This document shows, piece by piece, positions 1-6,676 of a DNA stretch of 15,610 nucleotides. Each line of letters opens with the position of its first letter. Positions within the stretch are counted from its first letter, which is position 1. The stretch is from CAMPJM01 sp964440915 (GTDB lineage Bacteria > Bacteroidota > Bacteroidia > Cytophagales > Cyclobacteriaceae), in assembly GCA_964440915.1 (NCBI GenBank), contig CAYTTV010000069.1, positions 1 to 15,610 on the forward strand, in the 5' to 3' direction. The notes under the pieces are model-generated. The model saw only the letters and a program-made list of their open reading frames with translations. It had not been told where the DNA came from and did not search any database. A program made the position numbers and the translations under genes.

Positions 1-500
1 GCAACACCTATATTGTTATAGGCCAATGCTATATCATTCCTATGGTCATGTCCGTAGAGCTCTTGTATTGATTCATACTGGGTTATAGAACTGTGAAAAT
101 AGTCTATCCCTTTTAAGTATTGGCCAAGTTTATCGTATATATAACCGATATTGTAGATAAGGTCAGCCTCTTCTTTAGGGCTTAAGTTTTCCATAAAAGT
201 TGTTTCACAAGCCAAAGCAATAGGCAGTGCTTCATTCCACTTACCAAAGCCACCAAGACTCAGGTATTGATCTTTATATTGCCCGTAAAGCGTGACTAGT
301 AGGCTGTCGTAATGGACGTGCTCACTAGAAACCTTCTTTTGAAGGCTATCTATACGATGCTTTATCTGGGTTTCGTAATTGCTTTGCGATTTTAATACAT
401 TTGAATTCGTCGTAGCTGACTGAGCGTACAAATGGCTGAGAATAGCAATAGAAAAATATACAATAAGAAAAAATCTTATAATGTCTGGAGGTCTAATCAT
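1..500 (-). CDS. Exported TPR-repeat protein, N-terminal part only
   Basis: The reading frame is open from the ATG at 500 down to the left edge, giving 166 codons of an incomplete gene. Residues 1-27 look like a signal peptide: a hydrophobic stretch FFLIVYFSIAILSHLYAQ that would be cleaved after Ala-Gln. A first TPR-type helix pair is visible at about residues 109-144 (NIGYIYDKLGQY), and a second repeat begins near residue 156 (ALAYNNIGV). The start is fixed by an in-frame TGA about nine codons upstream. In Bacteroidetes such exported TPR proteins often continue into a histidine kinase, LuxR-type or CHAT C-terminal domain, but that part is outside the window, so its function is unknown. TPRs usually bind proteins. 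A set of GGTCT direct repeats lies 51-98 bases upstream of the start. Confidence 0.8.
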   Translation of the reverse strand, partial: MIRPPDIIRFFLIVYFSIAILSHLYAQSATTNSNVLKSQSNYETQIKHRIDSLQKKVSSEHVHYDSLLVTLYGQYKDQYLSLGGFGKWNEALPIALACETTFMENLSPKEEADLIYNIGYIYDKLGQYLKGIDYFHSSITQYESIQELYGHDHRNDIALAYNNIGV

Positions 501-550
501 AACGTATGATCGAAAGTATAATAATCATCTGGCTTTTCCAAGATAAAAAT

Positions 551-598
551 GGTCTAGCTATAGGTCTAGAATATCTTGATTTGGTCTGAAATTGGTCT
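551..598. repeat. Array of four GGTCT direct repeats (candidate operator)
   Basis: GGTCT occurs at 551, 563, 583 and 594, always in the same orientation. The first two are within GGTCTAG, 12 bases apart. The last two are within an 11-base tandem unit, TTGGTCTGAAA. Offsets of 0, 12, 32 and 43 place all four on roughly the same face of the helix. The array lies just upstream of the TPR gene (start 500, minus strand), which suggests a site for a regulator that binds direct repeats. The regulator is not identifiable from the window. Confidence 0.45.
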
Positions 599-642
599 GA
601 AACTAATGCGTTTTACTTCTTAAAGATAGGAAGGTATAGGCA

Positions 643-684
643 ATAAAAAAAGCCTAAAACCCTTGTTTAAAGGATTCTAGGCTT
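643..684 (-). terminator. Rho-independent terminator after tRNA-Asn
   Basis: The arms at 650-664 and 670-684 form a 15-bp stem with a 5-base loop. Read on the minus strand, all 15 positions pair, two as G-U wobbles, and a run of seven U follows. On the plus strand the same two positions would be A-C mismatches, so the hairpin is built for minus-strand RNA. It begins about 10 bases past the tRNA 3' end. Confidence 0.85.
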
Positions 685-694
685 GTTTTTGTTG

Positions 695-768
695 CTCCTG
701 CTCCTGGGCTCGAACCAGGGACCCTCTGATTAACAGTCAGATGCTCTAACCGACTGAGCTAAGCAGGA
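695..768 (-). tRNA. tRNA-Asn (anticodon GUU)
   Basis: On the minus strand the sequence folds as a complete cloverleaf. The acceptor stem is TCCTGCT/AGCAGGA, the D arm begins AGCTCAGTCGG, and the anticodon loop is CTGTTAA with anticodon GTT in the stem TCTGA/TCAGA. The T arm contains GGTTCGAGCC, and the discriminator base is G, as usual for Asn. CCA is not encoded. The gene has its own promoter and terminator, so it is probably transcribed alone. Confidence 0.96.
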
Positions 769-790
769 ATCTTGTTCCCGAATGGGATTG

Positions 791-822
791 CAATATTAGT
801 TCCTTGTCCCATAATATGCAAA
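791..822 (-). promoter_or_regulatory. Promoter of tRNA-Asn (Bacteroidetes type)
   Basis: On the minus strand TTTG (822-819) is followed after 20 bases by TAATATTG (798-791). This matches the Bacteroidetes housekeeping pattern TTTG-N19/21-TAnnTTTG in all but one position. It ends 22 bases before the tRNA 5' end at 768, a sensible distance for a short processed leader. Confidence 0.6.
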
Positions 823-917
823 AAAATCCAAACTATTTTTTTAAGGAAATTTAACCCCCTTTGATTATCAATAGCTTGTGCATTACGGTTCCCTTAGCTC
901 AGAGCGGCTTTGCCCGA

Positions 918-1364
918 CTATTCCGGGTGCTGCTGAAATTCTACCAGTTGGTTGTATGCACCTTTGATCATCTTAAACTGCCCCTCCACCTTGTCTCTTA
1001 TGTACTCTGGCAGCTCCGCTTTCAGGGCTGCCTCATACTGCTCTATGGCGGCTTTTTCCCCTCTCATGCACTCTTTTAGAATGGCATCCGTATCTTTACC
1101 GTTTATTCCCGATTTCACATCCATCCACACCCTGTGCACCGTCCCGGCTATGCTCGGGCCTTTTTCCATATCGCCACCAAGCTGCCTGATTTCATCCTTC
1201 AGCTCAGCCTCAAACAAAGAGCGCTGTTGCGAAAGCCGGTACAAAATCGTTTTCAATTCATCGTTTTCAATATTCTCCGAAGCGTTTTGATAGCCTTTCT
1301 TGCCGTCCGCACACGTTTCAATAAGTTCATGTAGCGCCGTAATTGATTTTTTCTGGTCGTTCAT
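918..1364 (-). CDS. PA2169-type four-helix-bundle protein (DUF2383)
   Basis: The product is a 148-residue, almost entirely helical, charged protein with no signal peptide. It resembles the PA2169/DUF2383 family of ferritin-like four-helix bundles. Helix 1 is near residues 5-30 (ALHELIETCADGKKGY), helix 2 near 33-63, helix 3 near 72-103 and helix 4 near 104-143. A family-like segment containing ECMRGEKAAIEQYEAAL lies at the end of the third helix and the start of the fourth. Genes of this family are often found among general stress genes, but no biochemical activity is established, and metal binding by the bundle is only an inference. It stands alone between two tRNA genes and has no close co-directional partner. 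The family call is from recall of sequence pattern. Confidence 0.85.
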   Translation of the reverse strand: MNDQKKSITALHELIETCADGKKGYQNASENIENDELKTILYRLSQQRSLFEAELKDEIRQLGGDMEKGPSIAGTVHRVWMDVKSGINGKDTDAILKECMRGEKAAIEQYEAALKAELPEYIRDKVEGQFKMIKGAYNQLVEFQQHPE

Positions 1365-1418
1365 AGTTTAAAAAATATGGTGAAAAAAATAAACTTGGCA
1401 ATGGCTAGAAAAGTTTGT

Positions 1419-1446
1419 TTTGGATCAATAAAAAATATTTAAATTG
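1419..1446 (+). promoter_or_regulatory. Possible promoter of tRNA-Gly
   Basis: TTTG at 1419-1422 and TAAATTG at 1440-1446 lie 17 bases apart, about 10 bases before the tRNA. They only loosely resemble TTTG-N19-TAnnTTTG. The location is right but the match is poor. Confidence 0.3.
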
Positions 1447-1456
1447 CAACGTTCAT

Positions 1457-1530
<74 letters not shown>

Positions 1531-1547
1531 TTTTAAGATTTTGATTT

Positions 1548-1637
1548 GGGCGGTAGCCGGGCTATCGCTACAAGTCCGTCCACCCACAAAGCCCTCGCGC
1601 TTCGGGCTTTCCGCTCTATCCCTACCGCTCCTGCGTA
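1548..1637. repeat. GC-rich hairpin element downstream of tRNA-Gly
   Basis: This stretch is markedly richer in GC than its surroundings and contains no credible gene. It holds two hairpins: GTAGC/GCTAC (1553-1557, 1567-1571) and AAAGCCC/GGGCTTT (1588-1594, 1604-1610), then CCGCTCTATCCCTACCGC. The pattern of GGGCTATCGCTACAA, later GGGCTTTCCGCT and ATCCCTACCGC, resembles a dispersed intergenic sequence that I recall from other Bacteroidetes genomes, often next to tRNA genes. That resemblance is from memory and unverified. It could also serve as the tRNA's 3' processing or termination region, although no U run follows. The remaining bases up to 1732 show nothing recognisable. Confidence 0.4.
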
Positions 1638-1732
1638 ATGCTATGCTTCATCAGTCATAATTGAAGTAGGCGTGTCACCCAATTGAAAGGATCCGCCTGA
1701 ACCATTACAAGCCATTATGTAGGCTGTTCAAA

Positions 1733-2554
1733 TCAATCACACCCCTTATACTTTACTGTTATTGTTTCGCCAAATTCGGTGATGCTTAGCGGGCGGCCAT
1801 CTTCTCTATATGTATATGAGTATGTGTCTTCGCCTTCATCATCGCTTTTGCGGCTTAGAATGTTGTTCTTCGAAAAGTATTCTCCATCGATATAATCTCC
1901 ACCTGAATAAAGTATGTTCAAAAGAATTGGATCATCGGTAATCCTCTTTTTGTCATCGTATGTATAATAGTAGTTTATATCATCACCCCATCTGAGGTCT
2001 TTATAATTGACAGAAACGATATTAAAGCTATTGTCCATGACTACGGTAGAGACAGAAATTAATCTATAAGGCTGTCCGGGGCCTTCTTCAGAATTCCAGT
2101 GCTGCACTTCAACTAGCTTCCCGCTTCCATCATAAATCAAAGTATCAAAATCATTAACATAAGGTTCTACCTCTTGTGAGCCTATTGTGTTGCCCATAAA
2201 ACTATGTTTTACTAGGCGGCCTTGGACGTCAAACTCTAATCTGTCTGGCAAATCATGAGGAACCATAGCGTCATCCACAAGGCTAACACGTGAAGAGTAG
2301 GTGTCGACAGTGTAATCATTTATATATTCAATAAAGGTATAGCGAATCAGCTCGTTCTCTTTGTATGACAATATCGAATCAATCTTAAAATCGTTATCAT
2401 ATTTAATAATGATTAATTCAGAATCCAAGCTCATCTCTGTCACACGGCAAGGGTCTTCATCGCTAAGGCCTGGTTCGACCGATGGGGCATTGTCGCAGGA
2501 ATGTAAAAGTAATACAAACGTAATAGCAAGGGAGATTTTGTAAAGTCTATCCAT
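1733..2554 (-). CDS. Uncharacterised lipoprotein
   Basis: A start at 2554 gives 273 residues beginning MDRLYKISLAITFVLLLHSC, a clear lipoprotein signal with lipobox LHSC and Cys20 as the lipidated residue. The in-frame ATG at 2593 would add 13 residues ahead of this signal and is less likely. The mature part is acidic and rich in beta-type segments of the form IEYINDYTVDTY, FDTLIYDGSGKLVEVQHW and YYYTYDDKKRITD. These resemble the repeating strands of Bacteroidetes DUF4595-like/YD-repeat-like lipoproteins, a similarity that is only suggestive. It is probably anchored in the outer or inner membrane and faces the periplasm or outside. Function is unknown. It lies downstream of the channel gene with a 114-base gap and may be transcribed separately. 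Confidence 0.75.
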   Translation of the reverse strand: MDRLYKISLAITFVLLLHSCDNAPSVEPGLSDEDPCRVTEMSLDSELIIIKYDNDFKIDSILSYKENELIRYTFIEYINDYTVDTYSSRVSLVDDAMVPHDLPDRLEFDVQGRLVKHSFMGNTIGSQEVEPYVNDFDTLIYDGSGKLVEVQHWNSEEGPGQPYRLISVSTVVMDNSFNIVSVNYKDLRWGDDINYYYTYDDKKRITDDPILLNILYSGGDYIDGEYFSKNNILSRKSDDEGEDTYSYTYREDGRPLSITEFGETITVKYKGCD

Positions 2555-2668
2555 AGGGTTGTAGTTTGTCGCATAAAAGTATAATATTTTCACTTTCCAT
2601 GCCAGCTTACACCAAAATCATATGCCTTGCCCAAGTCTCGGCCACCCTCCAGGTTCGCCAGCTTTTAC

Positions 2669-3949
2669 TTACTTCTCGCTATGTTTGCCTAAGCTCTCGC
2701 CCAGTAGCGTAATGTCATTTCCGCTTGGATTTTGGAAGACCTCTAGGTCAAAGTGGCTGCTGGCAGCCAACAGGTGATCGAAGATGTCCGCCTGCACGCC
2801 TTCATAGTCCGCCCAAGCGACTGATTTTGTAAAGCAGTAGATCTCTAGCGGCAGGCCGTTGGCATCGGGTTGAAGCTGCCGTACGAGCACAAAGAGGTTT
2901 TGGTTCACCCCAGGGTGTGCTTCTAAGAAGGTTTGTGCGTACCTTCTGAACACGCCGATGTTGGTCATGCGGCGGCCATTGATAAGCGTGCTGGTGTCAA
3001 TGTTGTACTTAAGGTTGTACGCTTCAATTTCTTGCTGCCTACAAGTGATATAATCAGTGACAATGTGAAAGCGCTTGAAACGTTCCCGCATCTCTGGATC
3101 AACAAACTTGATCGATCTCAAATTGATGTAAATAGACCGTTTGATCCTTCGGCCACCGGTCTCGCGCATGCCACGCCAGTTTTTGAAGCTGTCGGTGATG
3201 AAATGATATGTCGGTACGGTAGTCACGGTTTTGTCCCAATTTTTGATTTTTATCGTGTTCAGATTAATGGCGACAACATCACCATCTGCATTGAACTTGG
3301 GCATCTCGATCCAATCGCCTACCCGGACCATGTCATTGGAAGATATCTGGACGCTAGCAACCAGCCCCAATATAGTGTCTTTAAAGATCAAGAGCAGAAT
3401 AGCGGATAATGCTCCAAAAGCACTCAAGAAAACAAGAGGAGACTTGCCCATAAGGATAGAGAGCACTAGTATACTGGTGGCAATATAAATGAGTATCCGG
3501 CCAAGCTGGAAATAACTTGCCAAAGGCTTGTTCTTAAAAATGTCCAATGAAGAGAAATGTGCCTCAGAGGCTTTTAGAAAAGCGATAAATACATTTACCA
3601 ACACTAAAAAGATGTAAATGTCGGTGATCTTGGTGATAAATATGAGCAGCCATTCAAAATCAGCAAACACAAGAGGCAGGAACGTTTTAAATACAAGGGC
3701 CGGCACCAAGTGCGTGAGCCGGACAAATACTTTGTGTTCGATAAGAGCATCATCCCACTTGGTTGTGGTTCTGATAAGGAAAGCATGGACGCCTCTGACG
3801 ATTATTTTTTTTGCTACAAAAAAGAGAAGTGCGGCAAGGACGAGAACAAGAGAAAATAAGATAATAGTTTTAATATAAAGTAGACTGTTTCCTGTTAGGC
3901 CTTCATTTTTTAATATTCCTCCCAGCCAGTCTTCTAATAAGTTTTCCAT
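2669..3949 (-). CDS. ybdG: YbdG-type mechanosensitive ion channel
   Basis: This 426-residue inner-membrane protein belongs to the MscS superfamily, YbdG (miniconductance channel) branch; E. coli YbdG has a very similar length. Hydrophobic segments lie near residues 24-46, 76-96, 98-125, 148-168 and 171-200, the last being the pore-lining helix (SAFGALSAILLLIFKDTILGL). It is followed by the MscS beta-domain (VRVGDWIEMPKFNADGDVV at about 208-226). The segment FKNWRGMRETGGRRIKRSIYI (about 255-275) is a YbdG hallmark absent from small MscS proteins. Such channels open under membrane tension and release solutes upon hypo-osmotic shock. The gene is divergent from hsp20. The symbol is given by family resemblance. 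Confidence 0.9.
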   Translation of the reverse strand: MENLLEDWLGGILKNEGLTGNSLLYIKTIILFSLVLVLAALLFFVAKKIIVRGVHAFLIRTTTKWDDALIEHKVFVRLTHLVPALVFKTFLPLVFADFEWLLIFITKITDIYIFLVLVNVFIAFLKASEAHFSSLDIFKNKPLASYFQLGRILIYIATSILVLSILMGKSPLVFLSAFGALSAILLLIFKDTILGLVASVQISSNDMVRVGDWIEMPKFNADGDVVAINLNTIKIKNWDKTVTTVPTYHFITDSFKNWRGMRETGGRRIKRSIYINLRSIKFVDPEMRERFKRFHIVTDYITCRQQEIEAYNLKYNIDTSTLINGRRMTNIGVFRRYAQTFLEAHPGVNQNLFVLVRQLQPDANGLPLEIYCFTKSVAWADYEGVQADIFDHLLAASSHFDLEVFQNPSGNDITLLGESLGKHSEK

Positions 3950-3980
3950 GTAAATCTTTCGGTATGTTGTTGCAAAAAAG

Positions 3981-3988
3981 CAAAGATA
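3981..3988 (-). promoter_or_regulatory. -7 element of the ybdG promoter
   Basis: On the minus strand the sequence TATCTTTG matches TAnnTTTG exactly. It lies 31 bases before the ATG at 3949. No convincing TTG is present at the expected -33 distance, so the -7 match and its position are the only support. Confidence 0.5.
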
Positions 3989-4100
3989 AGCATTATGAAT
4001 AAAACCCTTAACATAAAGCCGCCTGTCTTATGATGCTTTATGTCTGAACGGTGTAAGTAAACGTCCCGCTTTGAAGTTCTTTAAGGAGCAGCAAAAAAGA

Positions 4101-4127
4101 CAATCAATGACACTTTGGCATTGATTG
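4101..4127. promoter_or_regulatory. 27-base dyad upstream of hsp20 (candidate operator)
   Basis: The arms CAATCAATG (4101-4109) and CATTGATTG (4119-4127) are perfect inverted repeats with a 9-base spacer. Pairing continues inside the spacer (CA with TG), so 11 of 13 positions pair. The centre, 4114, coincides with that of TGACA-CTT-TGGCA (4108-4120). The 9-N9-9 layout is that of the CIRCE operator bound by HrcA, but the arm sequence differs from CIRCE (TTAGCACTC). It lies 129-155 bases before hsp20. An operator role is inferred from symmetry and context. Confidence 0.55.
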
Positions 4128-4149
4128 GTCGAATTTATTTTTTAAAACC

Positions 4150-4162
4150 AGACACTTTGTCA
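4150..4162. promoter_or_regulatory. Second TGNCA-N3-TGNCA-like site before hsp20
   Basis: AGACA-CTT-TGTCA repeats the core of the upstream dyad (nine bases, GACACTTTG, are identical) exactly 42 bases downstream, which is four helical turns. The inner part GACA-CTT-TGTC is itself dyad symmetric. The first base departs from the consensus. This may be a second binding site for the same regulator. Confidence 0.45.
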
Positions 4163-4255
4163 TTATTTTAGTGATTTTTATTCAATTTGAAGGCATGGCA
4201 TATTATTTACTATAGTAGAGGTAAAATTAGATGTTCAATTTAAAACTGTAAGAAT

Positions 4256-4687
4256 ATGGCACTTGTAAAATATTATCGACCTGAATTTCCATTTGGAAGC
4301 TTTGCCCGCGTATGGGACCAAATGTTTGACGGTTACAATCCTGTAAAGGATGACAAACCGACATTTGCGCCGCAAGTAGATATAGCGGAGGGCGAAAAGA
4401 ATTTCACCATTAAGCTAAATGTCCCAGGTATAAAAAAAGAAGACATAAAAATTGAGCTTGAGGACAATAAGTTGATCATTAGCGGTGAGCGGAAATCTAT
4501 GGATAGTGATGTATCGGTTACTTATCATAAGCTCCAAAGCAGTTATGGAAGATTCAGTCAAACCTTCTATCTACCTGAAAACGTAGACAAGGGCAATATT
4601 AAAGCCTCTCAAGAAGATGGTGTACTGAATGTGGTGATAGCTAAAAAGGAGAAAAAAGAAAATAAATCACTTATTGAAGTAAAATAG
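4256..4687 (+). CDS. Small heat-shock protein, Hsp20/alpha-crystallin family
   Basis: The product is a 143-residue cytoplasmic holdase that binds unfolding proteins and passes them to the DnaK system. The alpha-crystallin domain covers about residues 38-135 (from FAPQVDIAEGEKNFTIKLNVPG). The family signature DGVLNVVIAK is at about 121-130, and a C-terminal I-x-V motif (LIEVK), used in oligomer contacts, ends the protein. The N-terminal arm (MALVKYYRPEFPFGSFARVWDQMF) is hydrophobic and aromatic, as usual. The length is normal for the family. The gene is probably monocistronic, with a strong terminator right after it and a long structured leader region with dyad elements before it. The ATG at 4256 is preceded by an A-rich stretch. 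Confidence 0.95.
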   Translation: MALVKYYRPEFPFGSFARVWDQMFDGYNPVKDDKPTFAPQVDIAEGEKNFTIKLNVPGIKKEDIKIELEDNKLIISGERKSMDSDVSVTYHKLQSSYGRFSQTFYLPENVDKGNIKASQEDGVLNVVIAKKEKKENKSLIEVK

Positions 4688-4706
4688 GTGCGGTCTTTGT
4701 AAGAAG

Positions 4707-4733
4707 AAAGGCGAGCTATGGCTCGCTTTTTTT
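4707..4733 (+). terminator. Rho-independent terminator of hsp20
   Basis: A perfect hairpin GCGAGC-TATG-GCTCGC (4711-4726) is followed by seven T (4727-4733) and preceded by AAAG, which can extend the stem. It starts about 20 bases past the hsp20 stop codon and separates hsp20 from the protease gene. Confidence 0.9.
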
Positions 4734-4875
4734 GTTAGTGGGATCAATGGATGAGAGATCAGTAAAGTATATTGTTTTTTTGGGTTCCGACAATGGAATC
4801 AAAAAATGAGGATTCCCAGAACAGGAAAGTGCTACAGCCGTTGAAATACTATAATCTCTTTAAAAATTTTACATT

Positions 4876-6357
4876 ATGAGCAACAGACAATTCTATTTTG
4901 GTGTTTTCTTAGCTTCTATATTAGGAGCATTGATAGCACTAGGAAGTTTTAAGTTTTTTAGCACAGAAGAGAATGTGCAGAGAGACACTGAGCCAGCTAG
5001 CAATGTCCGGTTGGCCAGTTTCCTGGCAGACACCAGTTTTACAGTTCCAGATGGCCTTAACTTCGTATATGCAGCCGAGCAGGCAACCCCCGGCGTAGTA
5101 CATATCAAGTCCACTATGGGCGTGAATCAAGACCAGCAAGTTTATAGAAACCCCATAGAAGAATATTTCAGAGACTTTTTTGGGCATACGCCAACCCCCC
5201 GGTATAGGCGCAGTCCTCGGTCCGCGTCTGGTTCTGGCGTGATTGTTTCCAACGATGGCTATATTGCCACCAATAATCACGTAGTGGCCAATGCAGACAA
5301 CATCGTCGTGAAACTACATGACAATAGGGAATATGTTGCCAAACTCATAGGGACTGACCCTACTACAGATATAGCCTTGATCAAGATTGATGCAGACAAC
5401 TTGCCATTCATTAAATATGGTGATTCGGATGAAATTAGGGTAGGCGAATGGGTGCTCGCAGTAGGCAATCCTTTTGATCTTACCTCAACCGTGACCGCAG
5501 GGATCGTAAGCGCAAAATCCCGAAACATCAATATCTTGAACCAACAAGGCCAAGGCATGCAGATAGAAGCCTTTATTCAGACAGACGCCGCTGTGAATCC
5601 GGGTAATAGTGGGGGTGCATTGGTGAATTTAAGAGGAGAGCTAGTGGGAATAAATACGGCCATAGCCACGCCAACCGGAGCCTATGCTGGGTATTCTTTT
5701 GCTGTGCCTGTGTCTTTGGTGAAAAAGGTAGTGAGGGATTTGAAAGATTATGGCGTAGTCCAAAGAGCTCTTCTTGGAGTCAATATCAGGGATATCGACG
5801 CTAATTTTGCAGAAGAAAAAGGTATAAAGGCCCTGAAAGGGGTGTATATAGTGGGAGTAGGTGAAAACAGTGCTGCACAGGAAGCTGGAATTAAAAGTGG
5901 GGATATCGTCACTAAGGTAGAAGGCATAGGCATCAATACTGTGGCTCAGCTTCAAGAGCAAATAGGAAGGAGCCGTCCTGGTGACAAAGTAGAAGTTACC
6001 TACGTGAGGGATGGCAAGGAAAAAACAGTGAAAGTTACCTTGAGAAATGCTGTAGGAACAACGAAAGTTGTGGAAAAGGACGAAGCCATCGAAGTGGATG
6101 GGGCGACTTTCGTGGACCTAGGCAAGGAAGAACTCTCCAAATTTAATATTGAGGGTGGAGTTAAACTAAAAAATATCACTTCCGATAAGTGGCGCAAAGC
6201 TGGTTTGAAAGAAGGTTTTATCATCACTTCTATCAACAAAAGAAGCATTGAAAATGTAAGTGAGTTTGTACAGGTTATGCAAGGGATAAGTGGCCGCTTC
6301 TTGATAGAAGGAGTTTATCCCGATGGAAGGCAGGCGTATGGTGTAGTAGAGTTCTAA
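4876..6357 (+). CDS. Periplasmic serine protease of the HtrA/Deg family
   Basis: The protein has 493 residues. An N-terminal hydrophobic segment (about 7-28) acts as a membrane anchor or signal sequence. The trypsin-like domain (about 60-285) carries the full catalytic triad: His135 in ATNNHVV, Asp165 in TTDIALI and Ser245 in NPGNSGGAL. Two PDZ domains follow. The first (about 297-392) has the carboxylate-binding-type region RALLGVNI and a canonical SAAQEAGIKSGDIV. The second (about 410-493) is shorter and has KAGLKEGFIITSINK. These proteases degrade or refold damaged envelope proteins under stress. The length and two-PDZ layout match DegP/DegQ ('Do') proteins, and which orthologue it is cannot be settled here. 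It does not share the TGNCA-N3-TGNCA motif of hsp20 and grpE. Confidence 0.95.
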   Translation: MSNRQFYFGVFLASILGALIALGSFKFFSTEENVQRDTEPASNVRLASFLADTSFTVPDGLNFVYAAEQATPGVVHIKSTMGVNQDQQVYRNPIEEYFRDFFGHTPTPRYRRSPRSASGSGVIVSNDGYIATNNHVVANADNIVVKLHDNREYVAKLIGTDPTTDIALIKIDADNLPFIKYGDSDEIRVGEWVLAVGNPFDLTSTVTAGIVSAKSRNINILNQQGQGMQIEAFIQTDAAVNPGNSGGALVNLRGELVGINTAIATPTGAYAGYSFAVPVSLVKKVVRDLKDYGVVQRALLGVNIRDIDANFAEEKGIKALKGVYIVGVGENSAAQEAGIKSGDIVTKVEGIGINTVAQLQEQIGRSRPGDKVEVTYVRDGKEKTVKVTLRNAVGTTKVVEKDEAIEVDGATFVDLGKEELSKFNIEGGVKLKNITSDKWRKAGLKEGFIITSINKRSIENVSEFVQVMQGISGRFLIEGVYPDGRQAYGVVEF

Positions 6358-6392
6358 TAAAAGCAATATTTTAATATTAAATATTCAGTATT

Positions 6393-6450
6393 ATAAGCGA
6401 TAGCTTTCCAGAAATGAATTACTGGAAAGCTGTCGCTTATTCATTTTTTA
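6393..6450 (+). terminator. Long-stem terminator after the HtrA gene
   Basis: The arms at 6393-6411 and 6422-6440 form a 19-bp stem with a 10-base loop, followed by TCATTTTTTA. The only irregular pair is a U-G wobble on the plus strand (an A-C mismatch on the other strand), which points to a plus-strand transcript. It begins 36 bases after the htrA stop codon. Confidence 0.8.
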
Positions 6451-6584
6451 GCCCCGGTGTGTGCTTTTGATGGAAAGTCGATTGCTTACCCTCAACCCCT
6501 GATACAATATTGAGCAATATTTATGCATTCACGAGCTTGTAATGTATGATAAGAGTTTCATGCTAAAATTGAAATATTTTATTT

Positions 6585-6592
6585 TATCTTTG
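6585..6592 (+). promoter_or_regulatory. -7 element before the DUF5723-type gene
   Basis: TATCTTTG is an exact TAnnTTTG match, 84 bases before the ATG at 6677, in AT-rich DNA. A TTG lies 13 bases upstream, closer than the usual 19, so the -33 element is uncertain. The rest of the region 6451-6676 shows nothing else recognisable. Confidence 0.45.
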
Positions 6593-6676
6593 AATTATTC
6601 AATCGTGCAATGGGATAGATCCTGGCCTTAATGCAAGGGAATATCTCAATATAAACTTATCCTAGACCGCCTATTT

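Noticed and set aside
2933..3409. 158-codon plus-strand frame within ybdG
   Set aside because: The opposite strand encodes a full YbdG-type channel with family signatures, and this frame resembles no known protein.
3950..4255. Possible small gene or non-coding RNA in the ybdG-hsp20 gap
   Set aside because: No plausible reading frame, and no structure beyond the dyads and the ybdG -7 element. Regulatory DNA is the simpler reading.
4770..4802. GGTTCC...GGAATC imperfect inverted repeat before the HtrA gene
   Set aside because: Only four to five bases pair, and it does not match the hsp20/grpE motif, so it is within what chance would give.
6365..6385. AT-only palindromic stretch after the HtrA gene
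   Set aside because: Symmetry in pure A/T DNA is common by chance, and the stronger hairpin just downstream explains termination.
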